Shown in pieces: positions 16,793 through 24,225 of a DNA stretch of 52,082 nt. The notes below the pieces were generated by a model. It made no database searches and was not told the origin of the DNA. It saw only the letters and a list, made by a program, of their open reading frames with translations. Both the position numbers and the translations under genes were made by a program. The stretch lies in contig DAOSJI010000007.1 of NCBI GenBank assembly GCA_035367155.1, forward strand, positions 1 through 52,082, written 5' to 3'. Position 1 is the first letter of the stretch. The number at the start of each line of letters is the position of its first letter. The stretch is from JAAYSA01 sp035367155 (GTDB lineage: Bacteria > Bacillota_I > Bacilli_A > RFN20 > CAG-826).

Positions 16793-16821
16793 ATTATAAT
16801 CTAAACTATTTAATTAACCAA
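16793..16821 (-). promoter_or_regulatory. Promoter placing transcription start at the lipoprotein ATG
   Basis: Minus strand: TTGGTT (16821-16816), 17-bp spacer, TATAAT (16798-16793), then AGTTTT and ATG 16786. The predicted +1 falls on the start codon, so a leaderless mRNA is likely. Confidence 0.6.
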
Positions 16822-16942
16822 TTTATTAAGAGTATCTTTTTAATTTAAAATGTAGTACAATTAAGCACACTACGAACGGATAAGCTAATTAGACCGTAGA
16901 AATTGTAATAATTTTAATGTAGAGTAATATTAGGAGGCAAAT

Positions 16943-17479
16943 ATGAATATTTGGCATGATGTAAATCCTGAACGCGTTACCCCCGAACGCTTTATTGCAG
17001 TTGTTGAAATTGAACAAGGCTGCAAAGGTAAATATGAATTAGATAAAGAGACTGGAAGATTAAGACTTGACCGTGTTTTATACACCTCGACTCATTATCC
17101 ACAAAACTACGGCTTTATTCCTCGCACTTATGCAGGTGATAATGATCCGCTAGATGTCTTAATTCTTTGTTCATTACCGATTATTCCTTTAACAATTGTA
17201 AATTGTATTCCAATTGGAGCTATTAGAATGGTCGATGGTGGCGAAATTGATGAAAAGATTATTGCTATTTGTGAAAATGATCCAACATATTTTGAGTATC
17301 GATCAATTAAAGAACTACCTGAACATATTTTCCAAGAGATACGCCATTTTTTCCAAGTTTATAAAACACTAGAAGGAAAAGAAACAGTTGTTCACCAAGT
17401 GCAAGACCGCGATTATGCAGTAAGAATAATTACTGAAGCGATTGAAAGGTACAAACGTGTTTTTGTTGATAAAAAATAA
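16943..17479 (+). CDS. ppa: Soluble inorganic pyrophosphatase (family I)
   Basis: 178 residues, normal for the family. It has EIEQGCKGKYELD near 27-39, HYPQNYGFIPRTYAGDNDPLDVL (about 53-75) with the metal-binding aspartates, and MVDGGEIDEKI near 94. It hydrolyses pyrophosphate and so pulls biosynthetic reactions forward. The ribosome site TAGGAGG is 6 nt before the ATG. The 156-nt upstream region shows TTGTAA and TAATAT 16 bp apart as a possible promoter. A strong terminator follows, so it is a single-gene unit. Confidence 0.95.
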   Translation: MNIWHDVNPERVTPERFIAVVEIEQGCKGKYELDKETGRLRLDRVLYTSTHYPQNYGFIPRTYAGDNDPLDVLILCSLPIIPLTIVNCIPIGAIRMVDGGEIDEKIIAICENDPTYFEYRSIKELPEHIFQEIRHFFQVYKTLEGKETVVHQVQDRDYAVRIITEAIERYKRVFVDKK

Positions 17480-17500
17480 TTTTAGATAAAAAAATGTGTA

Positions 17501-17524
17501 AAAAAGAGTGCTTGCACTCTTTTT
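17501..17524 (+). terminator. Terminator of ppa
   Basis: AAAAAGAGTG, loop CTTG, CACTCTTTTT, then more Ts. Confidence 0.85.
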
Positions 17525-17550
17525 TTAATATATAACTAATTAAAATAATA

Positions 17551-17556
17551 TATAAT
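17551..17556 (+). promoter_or_regulatory. -10 box 6 nt before the trmL ATG (leaderless start)
   Basis: TATAAT, then ATATGC, then ATG 17563. No ribosome site; no clear -35 between it and the ppa terminator. Confidence 0.5.
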
Positions 17557-17562
17557 ATATGC

Positions 17563-18086
17563 ATGATTCATATTGTTTTATATCATCCTGAAATACCTGA
17601 AAATACGGGTAATATAATGAGGACTTGTGTAGCAAGTGGTACCAAACTTCATATCATTGGTCCCATTCCTTTTTCACTACAAGAAAAACACCTTCGTAGA
17701 GCAGGATTGGACTATATTAAAAAACTGATTTTGTTTATTATGAAGATTATCAAGAGTTTTTAAAAATGAATGAAAACATAAATATTTTCTATATTAGTCG
17801 ATACGGAAACAAAACATATTCTGATATTGATTTTTCTAGAATTGAGGAAGATATTTATTTGATGTTTGGTCGCGAATCTACAGGTATAAATCATTACATT
17901 TTACGCATAAATTATGCAAAATGCCTTCGAATTCCTATGGTAGATGATGCTAGAAGCTTAAATTTATCTAATTGTGTCGCCTTAGTTTTATATGAAGTAT
18001 TAAGACAAAAAAACTTTCCTAATTTATCGGAAAGCGAAGTAATAAAGGGAGAGAATTTCTTATTTGAAGAAATTCAAAAGGATTAA
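17563..18086 (+). pseudogene. trmL: tRNA (cytidine/uridine-34 2'-O)-methyltransferase TrmL, split by a frameshift
   Basis: The first part (17563-17763) has the SPOUT family start, YHPEIPENTGNIMRTC, then RRAGLDY. The frame is lost at a run of six A (17719-17724). Reading on in the -1 frame gives KTDFVYYEDYQEFLK and joins the second part, which carries the SAM-binding knot: MFGRESTGI, IPMVDDARSLNLSNC and VALVLYEVLRQ. The joined product would be about 173 residues, near the family's usual length of about 155-170. TrmL methylates the wobble ribose of tRNA-Leu. The cause may be a real inactivation, a sequence error in the homopolymer, or slippage. It converges with rqcH, overlapping by 4 nt. Confidence 0.85.
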
Positions 18087-19468
18087 AACCGTTCACTCAT
18101 ATTTAAGAGTGTTTTAATATCAATAGGCGCATTTTTTATATCAACTTTAAATGTTTTATATTTAGACATTTTAACTAGTCCAGGAGTACCTGCTTTTTTA
18201 AGATTTCGTACTTGAGTATAAACAACCTCACCTATGTCAATTGAAGAAATATAAAGACCTAAACAACCAGCTACTAATAATATTTCATCTGTTGGATCAC
18301 TATCAAAAATTATCACGTGAGCACCAGGATAATCTTTTACATGGATGAAATAGTGTTCCTTTTTAGCTAGTGTAAAAGTTAAATAATCATTTTGCATACT
18401 CGTGCGCCCATAGCCAATTTTTACATTCTTGAACATTGTAAAATAAGGAATATGTTTAGGAGTTATGAACTCTTTATCAATCCGTTTTTCTTTCCTCAAT
18501 TGATTTTTTATATGTTCAATTTGGTCTTGACTTGCATTTTCCAAATTTGAACTTACCTTTGTTAAGGTTGTTATAACTGAATCATTAAGGATAATTTGCT
18601 CTTTTAAAAACTTAATAGCATTTTTTTGCTTTTTTGCTTTACGAAATAGTTTATTAGCATTTTCAATTGCACTGACAAATGGATCAACTTCAATAATATG
18701 GTTTTCTAATTTTATGCGTGTTCCTTCAAGTTTAGGTTGATAAGTAAGAAGTAAATTAGCTTGCTCAACCATATCCTCAGGCTCCATAGCTCTTTTAAGT
18801 TCGTTTTCTAATACTTTTTTCTTTCTAAGTGCGCGTTCAAGGCGAAGGGAAATCGAATTGAAAACTTCTTTATAGTTATCTTTTAAAATATTATGATAAT
18901 TATTTTTTATATAGTTTATTGAAAGAAGAAGTAATTCGTCATCAGTCAAAGTACGTGGATAAGAATTAAAGACTTTGTTTGGTATAAAGTCATATGTTTG
19001 GTTACGTCTAATTATCTTCTTAGCATCAACATTTTTCGAATAACGAAACGCTAGTAAAATCTTGTCATCAGCATCTGTAATTATAATATTTGGATGGTGA
19101 GGAATAAGTTCAATATACATAAATAGAGGTACTTTTTGTAATGACTTATCGCTAACTTCAAAATTTATTTTAAGTATTCTTTCATTTTCTAAGGCGGTTA
19201 TATTTTTAAGAAGTGCATTTTTGAGCAAACGGTTTAATTCATTAAAAAAGCTTGATGGAGTATCGACTTTTAAATCTGTATCTTCACTTAACATTGCAAA
19301 GGGAAAATCATTATTTAAAGCAATAAGTAAATGAGTGTGTTTTTTAGAAAAAGAAATAAGAAATAAATTTTTACTTAACTGCTTAACCTTTTTTACAAAA
19401 GTAAAGCGAAGCGTTTCATTTAGGATTTCCGCGATTTTTTGAACATCACTATTTGTTAAAAAAGTCAT
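18083..19468 (-). CDS. rqcH: RqcH/NFACT family protein (Rqc2 homologue)
   Basis: 461 residues against about 570 for B. subtilis RqcH. An NFACT-N domain opens the protein (to about 190), a charged coiled-coil region spans about 205-320, and a C-terminal NFACT-R domain follows with IGYGRTSMQND, HVKDYPGAHVII and DIGEVVYTQVRNLKKAGTPGLV. Family role: binds stalled 50S subunits with peptidyl-tRNA and recruits tRNA-Ala to add C-terminal alanine tails for degradation. The residue pair matching B. subtilis Asp97-Arg98, important for activity, is Glu96-Arg97 here. Ribosome site AGAGAGG; divergent from gmk. Confidence 0.88.
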   Translation of the reverse strand: MTFLTNSDVQKIAEILNETLRFTFVKKVKQLSKNLFLISFSKKHTHLLIALNNDFPFAMLSEDTDLKVDTPSSFFNELNRLLKNALLKNITALENERILKINFEVSDKSLQKVPLFMYIELIPHHPNIIITDADDKILLAFRYSKNVDAKKIIRRNQTYDFIPNKVFNSYPRTLTDDELLLLSINYIKNNYHNILKDNYKEVFNSISLRLERALRKKKVLENELKRAMEPEDMVEQANLLLTYQPKLEGTRIKLENHIIEVDPFVSAIENANKLFRKAKKQKNAIKFLKEQIILNDSVITTLTKVSSNLENASQDQIEHIKNQLRKEKRIDKEFITPKHIPYFTMFKNVKIGYGRTSMQNDYLTFTLAKKEHYFIHVKDYPGAHVIIFDSDPTDEILLVAGCLGLYISSIDIGEVVYTQVRNLKKAGTPGLVKMSKYKTFKVDIKNAPIDIKTLLNMSERF

Positions 19469-19485
19469 TTAAACCTCTCTGCTAT

Positions 19486-19519
19486 ATTATATTACAATTT
19501 ATAATTAGTTGGTTATAAT
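19486..19519. promoter_or_regulatory. Divergent -10 boxes of rqcH and gmk
   Basis: TATAAT on the minus strand (19491-19486) faces rqcH, and TATAAT on the plus strand (19514-19519) faces gmk. The 80-nt intergenic region therefore holds two back-to-back promoters. Confidence 0.5.
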
Positions 19520-19548
19520 ATAGGTAATAGAAATGTAGGATTTAAGAA

Positions 19549-20124
19549 ATGAAAACTAAAAAAGGATTGATTATTGTTTTAAGTGGACCAAGTGGTGTAG
19601 GCAAGGGAACTGTTAGAAAAAAACTAATGGAAAATGAAGATTTAAAATTAGTTTTTTCTATTTCAATGACAACACGACTACCAAGACAAGGTGAAAAGGA
19701 CGGTGTTGATTACTTTTTTGTAACTGAGGAAGTTTTTGATCAAAATCTTAAAAATAATAACTTTTTAGAATATGCTACATTTGTTAATAATCGTTACGGA
19801 ACACCCAAAGATTATGTTGAAAAATTACTAGATAAAGGATATAACGTTTTTATAGAAATCGATGTTCAAGGTGCCCTACAAGTAAAAGAAAATGTAAAAG
19901 GTGATAACCTTGTTTTAGTGTTCCTAATTCCTCCTTCAATTAAGGAATTGGAAAATAGAATTAGAAGCCGAGGTACAGAAGAGGAAGCTACAATTCAAAA
20001 ACGCTTAAAACGTGCAAAAGAGGAGTTAATAATGCAAAAACACTATGATTTTATTGTTATTAATGACACAGTTGAGCAAGCAGCTAAAGATATAGAAGCG
20101 ATTATACTTAACAAATTAAAATAA
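19549..20124 (+). CDS. gmk: Guanylate kinase
   Basis: 191 residues, normal. P-loop GPSGVGKGT at 13-21, the GMP-binding segment SMTTRLPRQGEKDGVDYFF (about 42-60), YGTPKDYV near 83, and the lid region RIRSRGTEEEATIQKRL near 137. It makes GDP from GMP and ATP. Ribosome site AGGA. priA follows 4 nt after the stop. In B. subtilis gmk and priA are close, with rpoZ and coaBC between; neither is seen here. Confidence 0.96.
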   Translation: MKTKKGLIIVLSGPSGVGKGTVRKKLMENEDLKLVFSISMTTRLPRQGEKDGVDYFFVTEEVFDQNLKNNNFLEYATFVNNRYGTPKDYVEKLLDKGYNVFIEIDVQGALQVKENVKGDNLVLVFLIPPSIKELENRIRSRGTEEEATIQKRLKRAKEELIMQKHYDFIVINDTVEQAAKDIEAIILNKLK

Positions 20125-20128
20125 AACT

Positions 20129-22321
20129 ATGTATATTCTTGAAGTATTAATTGAACACCCACGACTTAGTCTAAACCGCCCTTTTACTTATTCTTATAAG
20201 GGAAAGGAACTTTTAAGCGTGGGAACAAGAGTTTTTATTAATTTTAATAATCAAAAAATTGTTGGCTATGTTACAAAAGTAGAAGAAACAACTAAAAGTA
20301 TTAAAGAACTTGAAGAAGAAAAAGGGTTTGTAATTAAAGAAATTGATCGAGTAATCGATGATAACCCAATTTTAACTCCTGAATTAGTCTTGTTAGCTGA
20401 TCAAGTAGCAAGTTATTATTTCACATCAAAAATCGCTGTTCTTCAGGCAATGCTTCCCCCTAGTTTACGTCCCAAAAAAAGTTTTGCTTCTAAACCTAAA
20501 ATCAAAACTCGAACCTTAGTAGTTGCATTAACCAATGACACTAACGGTCTAACAAAAAGACAAGCAGAAGTATTAAAAGATTTATATTATAATGGCGCAT
20601 CACTAAAAAGTGATTACTCAGCTTCAATTATTGATAAATTAAGTGAACTTGGAAAAGTTTCTTTTAAAGAGCGGGAAGTATATCGCTATAACATTGAAGA
20701 AAGTGACTTAGTTGAAAGATATGAATTAACTGAGGATCAACGCAAAGTAATAGACCAATTCAATGAAACAAACTATGAAACTTATCTTCTTGAAGGAGTA
20801 ACTGGAAGCGGAAAAACTGAAGTTTATGTTGAACTTGCAAAACAATGCATTGCAAGAGGGAAACAAGTGTTACTTTTAGTTCCAGAAATTGCCCTAACGG
20901 ATGGGATGGTCAACTATTTTAAATCGCGTTTTACTACCAATGTTGCAGTTCTTCACAGCGGCTTAACTGATGCCCAAAAATATGATGAATATCGAAGAAT
21001 TAAAAATGAACAAGTTGATATTGTTATTGGTGCAAGAAGTGCTATTTTTGCCCCACTTTCAAAAATTGGTTTATTTATTATTGATGAAGAACATAGTGAA
21101 ACTTATAAACAAGATATTACTCCATATTATGATGCTAGAACTGTCGCCATTATGCGTGCAAAACTTTTTAATGCAAAAGTTCTTTTAGGAAGCGCTACTC
21201 CTAGTTTAGAAACTAGGGCAAGAGCACAAAAAAAGGTCTATGGCTATTTAAAACTAACTAAAAGAATTAACAAAAAGCCACTTCCTAAGACCACAATTGT
21301 TAACTTAAGTGATGTAAAGTTTATTGGTGAAAAATCTCCATTTATTTCAAAGCCACTTGAAGCAGCAATAAATGACTCTTTAAATCGAAAAGAACAAGTA
21401 ATTTTACTTGTTAATCGTCGTGGTTATGCTCCATATATTGCGTGTCGAAATTGTGATTATGTTTTTCGTTGTCCAACATGCGATACGACACTAACACTTC
21501 ATAGTAAAGATAATGAGTTAAAGTGTCATCACTGCGGATATCGAACAAATTTCGTTCGTCAATGTCCGCGATGTTTAAGCAAAAAAATTAATTATTCTGG
21601 TTTTGGCACACAAAAAATCTTTGAAGATATTCAAAAAATGTATCCTGAGGCCTCAATTCTTCGCCTTGACAGCGATGAAGCAAATAAAAGAGAACAAGCA
21701 GGTAAAATCGTTAATCTTTTTGCAAATGGAGTCGCTGATATTTTAATTGGTACACAAATGATCGCAAAAGGTCATGATTTTCCAAACGTCACCCTTTCTG
21801 GTGTTGTTAATCCTGATATTTCGCTTGCAATTCCTTCTTTTAGAAGTGCCGAACGAACATTTCAATTAATAACTCAAGTTGTAGGAAGAAGTGGCAGGGC
21901 TAAAAAAGAAGGAATTGCAATCATTCAAACTGCAAATCCTAATCACTATGCGATTAGTTACGGAGCTAAACAAAATTATGAAGCATTCTTTAAAAAAGAA
22001 ATGGAATTAAGACGACAAAATGCTCTTCCACCTTACTATCACTTAATTGTTATTGAATTAGGTGGAAAAGATGAAGCATCATTAGAGGAAACATTAGGGA
22101 CAATGAAGGCTTTACTACTTAAAGAACTTAAAAACGAAATTATTGTTTTAGGTCCTTCAGAAAGCGACTATCACCCAAGGTCTCGACTACCTTATAAACG
22201 CCTAATTATTAAGCATCGTAACTATTTTAAAATTAAACCTATTTTATTTAAAGTTTTACAACCGATTATTTCTCGAAACATCTTTGACGTTTTAATTAAT
22301 GTTGATCCATTGGATGTTTGA
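20129..22321 (+). CDS. priA: Primosomal protein N' (replication restart helicase PriA)
   Basis: 730 residues. N-terminal DNA-binding domain (about 1-105), then helicase motifs: Walker A GVTGSGKTEVYV near 226, DEEH near 319-322, GSATPSLETRA, and the C-terminal lobe with IGTQMIAKGHDFPNV. The zinc-binding cysteines are all present (CRNCDYVFRCPTC near 438 and CHHCGYR...CPRC). It restarts stalled forks by reloading the replisome. No ribosome site precedes ATG 20129; it starts 4 nt after gmk and is probably translated by coupling. It ends with TGA, which shows that UGA is a stop in this organism. Confidence 0.95.
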   Translation: MYILEVLIEHPRLSLNRPFTYSYKGKELLSVGTRVFINFNNQKIVGYVTKVEETTKSIKELEEEKGFVIKEIDRVIDDNPILTPELVLLADQVASYYFTSKIAVLQAMLPPSLRPKKSFASKPKIKTRTLVVALTNDTNGLTKRQAEVLKDLYYNGASLKSDYSASIIDKLSELGKVSFKEREVYRYNIEESDLVERYELTEDQRKVIDQFNETNYETYLLEGVTGSGKTEVYVELAKQCIARGKQVLLLVPEIALTDGMVNYFKSRFTTNVAVLHSGLTDAQKYDEYRRIKNEQVDIVIGARSAIFAPLSKIGLFIIDEEHSETYKQDITPYYDARTVAIMRAKLFNAKVLLGSATPSLETRARAQKKVYGYLKLTKRINKKPLPKTTIVNLSDVKFIGEKSPFISKPLEAAINDSLNRKEQVILLVNRRGYAPYIACRNCDYVFRCPTCDTTLTLHSKDNELKCHHCGYRTNFVRQCPRCLSKKINYSGFGTQKIFEDIQKMYPEASILRLDSDEANKREQAGKIVNLFANGVADILIGTQMIAKGHDFPNVTLSGVVNPDISLAIPSFRSAERTFQLITQVVGRSGRAKKEGIAIIQTANPNHYAISYGAKQNYEAFFKKEMELRRQNALPPYYHLIVIELGGKDEASLEETLGTMKALLLKELKNEIIVLGPSESDYHPRSRLPYKRLIIKHRNYFKIKPILFKVLQPIISRNIFDVLINVDPLDV

Positions 22322-22343
22322 TATAATCTAAACGGAGGAAATT

Positions 22344-22844
22344 ATGATAATTATTCGCACCTATGGACTAGATCCCTACATTGTAGGACGTATTGCAAGA
22401 CAAGAAACAGATGAAATTATTCGTGTTTTAAAACTAGATAACGAAGAAGTTATTTTTATCGCACCGGCAGAATATATTTTCCATCGCGGTGTAGAACAAA
22501 CAAGTTGGCAAGCTGTTATTTATGTTGAATGTGATACTCGCTTAACGACTAAACAAGAAGAAGAACTTGCTGATATTCTTTTAAGTGCTACCGAACAAGT
22601 AGCGATTAATACTCATATTCAATTTATTTATTTTGAACACGGTCATTCTTTTGGCTCAATAAATACAGAATACCCTCGCTTTATCACCTCAGACCATATT
22701 CATGAAGATGATGAATATGAAGAAGATGAACATGAGGATGATCATTTAGGTTACGGCGAAGTTTTTATGGGAGATGTGTTTATGGGTCATGACTTAGAAA
22801 AAAGTAAAGACGATAAGCAAAATAACGACGATAAACACGACTAA
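22344..22844 (+). CDS. DUF1904-like protein with an acidic, His-rich C-terminal tail
   Basis: 166 residues. The first 115 or so look like a small alpha/beta domain of the DUF1904/tautomerase-like kind (IRTYGLDPYIV; then AVIYVECDTRLTTKQEEELADILL), a tentative match. The remainder is low-complexity and rich in Asp/Glu/His (HIHEDDEYEEDEHEDDH; DDKQNNDDKHD), with two VFMG repeats; it might bind metal ions. It has its own -10 box TATAAT (22322-22327), which overlaps the last base of the priA stop, and a GGAGG ribosome site. It occupies the place where B. subtilis has def and fmt. Ends at a terminator. Confidence 0.6.
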   Translation: MIIIRTYGLDPYIVGRIARQETDEIIRVLKLDNEEVIFIAPAEYIFHRGVEQTSWQAVIYVECDTRLTTKQEEELADILLSATEQVAINTHIQFIYFEHGHSFGSINTEYPRFITSDHIHEDDEYEEDEHEDDHLGYGEVFMGDVFMGHDLEKSKDDKQNNDDKHD

Positions 22845-22863
22845 ATAAATCTTAAAACAAGAT

Positions 22864-22893
22864 AAGCGGTATTCTATGAATAACCGCTTTTTT
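22864..22893 (+). terminator. Terminator after the DUF1904-like gene
   Basis: AAGCGGT (22864-22870) pairs with ACCGCTT (22883-22889), followed by a T run. Confidence 0.75.
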
Positions 22894-22920
22894 CGTTTTG
22901 CTATTTTAATTAAATTCCTG

Positions 22921-22939
22921 TAGTGTTAAAATAACACTA
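22921..22939 (+). promoter_or_regulatory. Extended -10 promoter inside a perfect palindrome, upstream of the rsmB-like operon
   Basis: TAGTGTTA-AAA-TAACACTA: 8-bp perfect arms, 3-nt centre. The extended -10 TGtTAAAAT (22924-22932) lies within it. The operon start ATG is 22951, preceded by ribosome site AAGGTGG. A dyad on the -10 box suggests an operator for the whole rsmB-like/rlmN/prpC/prkC/rsgA/rpe run. Confidence 0.5.
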
Positions 22940-22950
22940 AGGTGGCAAAT

Positions 22951-24225
22951 ATGAAACAAGTAAAAATAATTATTGAATACCTTGAAAAAATCTTATCGGG
23001 TGAAGAAACTTATAGTAACTCGATAGCAATTATTAGGCGTTCAAAAGAAATTCAAAATGAAGATGAGAGAAAATTAAAATTTCTTTTAAGACAAGCATTG
23101 CTTCGTCGCGAACTATTTATGTATTTTTTAAGTGTTCGTTTACCTGAAGTTAGTCTTAGCTTGAAAACTTTGGCAGCACTTTTAATTTACTTTGCTAATA
23201 GTTTTTTCTTAAAGAGTGTTGAAATTGATATAGATGAGTTTGAAGCCTATTTATTATCTATAAACGAAGAAGAAGCTAAACTTGTTATTGCAAGTAATTT
23301 ATTACTTGAAAGCGACAAAAACGCCCTATATCCAACAAAAAGCCACTATTTGTCACCACTTAATTTATCACTTCGTTATAATTGTCCCTTGCCTTTAATT
23401 GAATTTTGGATTGAAGAATTAGGGAAAAAACAAACAATTAAAACTCTTGATGCTACAAGAAAACCTTTTACAATCTGCGGACGAATTAATGCTAAACAAG
23501 TAAATGTGGAAGAATTGTTTGAAGCTAATAAAGACTTTAAGCCAAGCGTTTTAAAAAATTCCTATGTTTATTCAAGCAAAAAAAATATTAAACAAACAGC
23601 ACCTTATAAGGAAATGAGTGTTTATTCACTTTCTTTATACGAGGCTAAAATTAGCGATTATATACAAAGTTTAAATCCTCGTTCAGTTGTATGTTTTGAA
23701 GATGAAAAAAGTTCGTTGTTTCTTGATTTAGCAATTCAATGTGAAACAGATACTCATATTAGTGTTGTTACAACAAGTAGAAGAAGATTTGCAATTTGTA
23801 ATGCTATTAAACTTAAATTCAAATTAGATAATGTGGATGTTCTTTATTTAAATAAAATTGAAGAAATTGAAACATTAGGCAAGTTTGATGTTGTCTATTA
23901 TGTTGCACCTTCAAGCAATTATAACGCTATTAGACTTTCTCCTGACTTTTTTGTGAATTGGAAGATTGATATTCATGCGGAAAAAGCTGCTTTTGTTAAG
24001 GATAGATTAGCTAGTTTAATCCCTTTAGTTGCCCCGCAAGGATTTTTACTTTTTAATGTTACAACATATACTTCGATTGAAACTCATGAACAAGCTGAAG
24101 CGTTTGCAAATGAACATCCGCAATTTGCCCTTGCTCTAACTATGAAAACAATGCCCTATGAAATAGATAATGCTTTAACATTTACTGCTGTTTTCGCCCA
24201 CTTAGAAAAGGATAATAATGCGTAA
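22951..24225 (+). CDS. RsmB-like protein lacking both catalytic cysteines (probable pseudoenzyme)
   Basis: 424 residues. The fold order follows RsmB (16S rRNA m5C967 methyltransferase): a NusB-like helical N-terminus (about 1-125), a linker with LSLRYNCPLPLIEFWIEELG, then a Rossmann half. Where RsmB has the SAM loop DLCAAPGGKT this protein has VCFEDEKSSLFL (about 247). The catalytic DAPCSG is YVAPSS, Cys replaced by Ser321, although AIRLSPD still aligns; the second cysteine (YATCS) is replaced by Thr371 in FNVTTYTS. It also sits exactly at the rsmB position before rlmN. Methylation looks impossible; an RNA-binding or assembly role is an inference. ATG 22951 was chosen after AAGGTGG, not the upstream GTG. 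Confidence 0.8.
   Translation: MKQVKIIIEYLEKILSGEETYSNSIAIIRRSKEIQNEDERKLKFLLRQALLRRELFMYFLSVRLPEVSLSLKTLAALLIYFANSFFLKSVEIDIDEFEAYLLSINEEEAKLVIASNLLLESDKNALYPTKSHYLSPLNLSLRYNCPLPLIEFWIEELGKKQTIKTLDATRKPFTICGRINAKQVNVEELFEANKDFKPSVLKNSYVYSSKKNIKQTAPYKEMSVYSLSLYEAKISDYIQSLNPRSVVCFEDEKSSLFLDLAIQCETDTHISVVTTSRRRFAICNAIKLKFKLDNVDVLYLNKIEEIETLGKFDVVYYVAPSSNYNAIRLSPDFFVNWKIDIHAEKAAFVKDRLASLIPLVAPQGFLLFNVTTYTSIETHEQAEAFANEHPQFALALTMKTMPYEIDNALTFTAVFAHLEKDNNA

Noticed and set aside
22319..22321. Possible Mycoplasma-type code (UGA as Trp)
   Set aside because: priA and jetB end properly at TGA, and Trp is written TGG throughout, for example in thioredoxin WCGPC.
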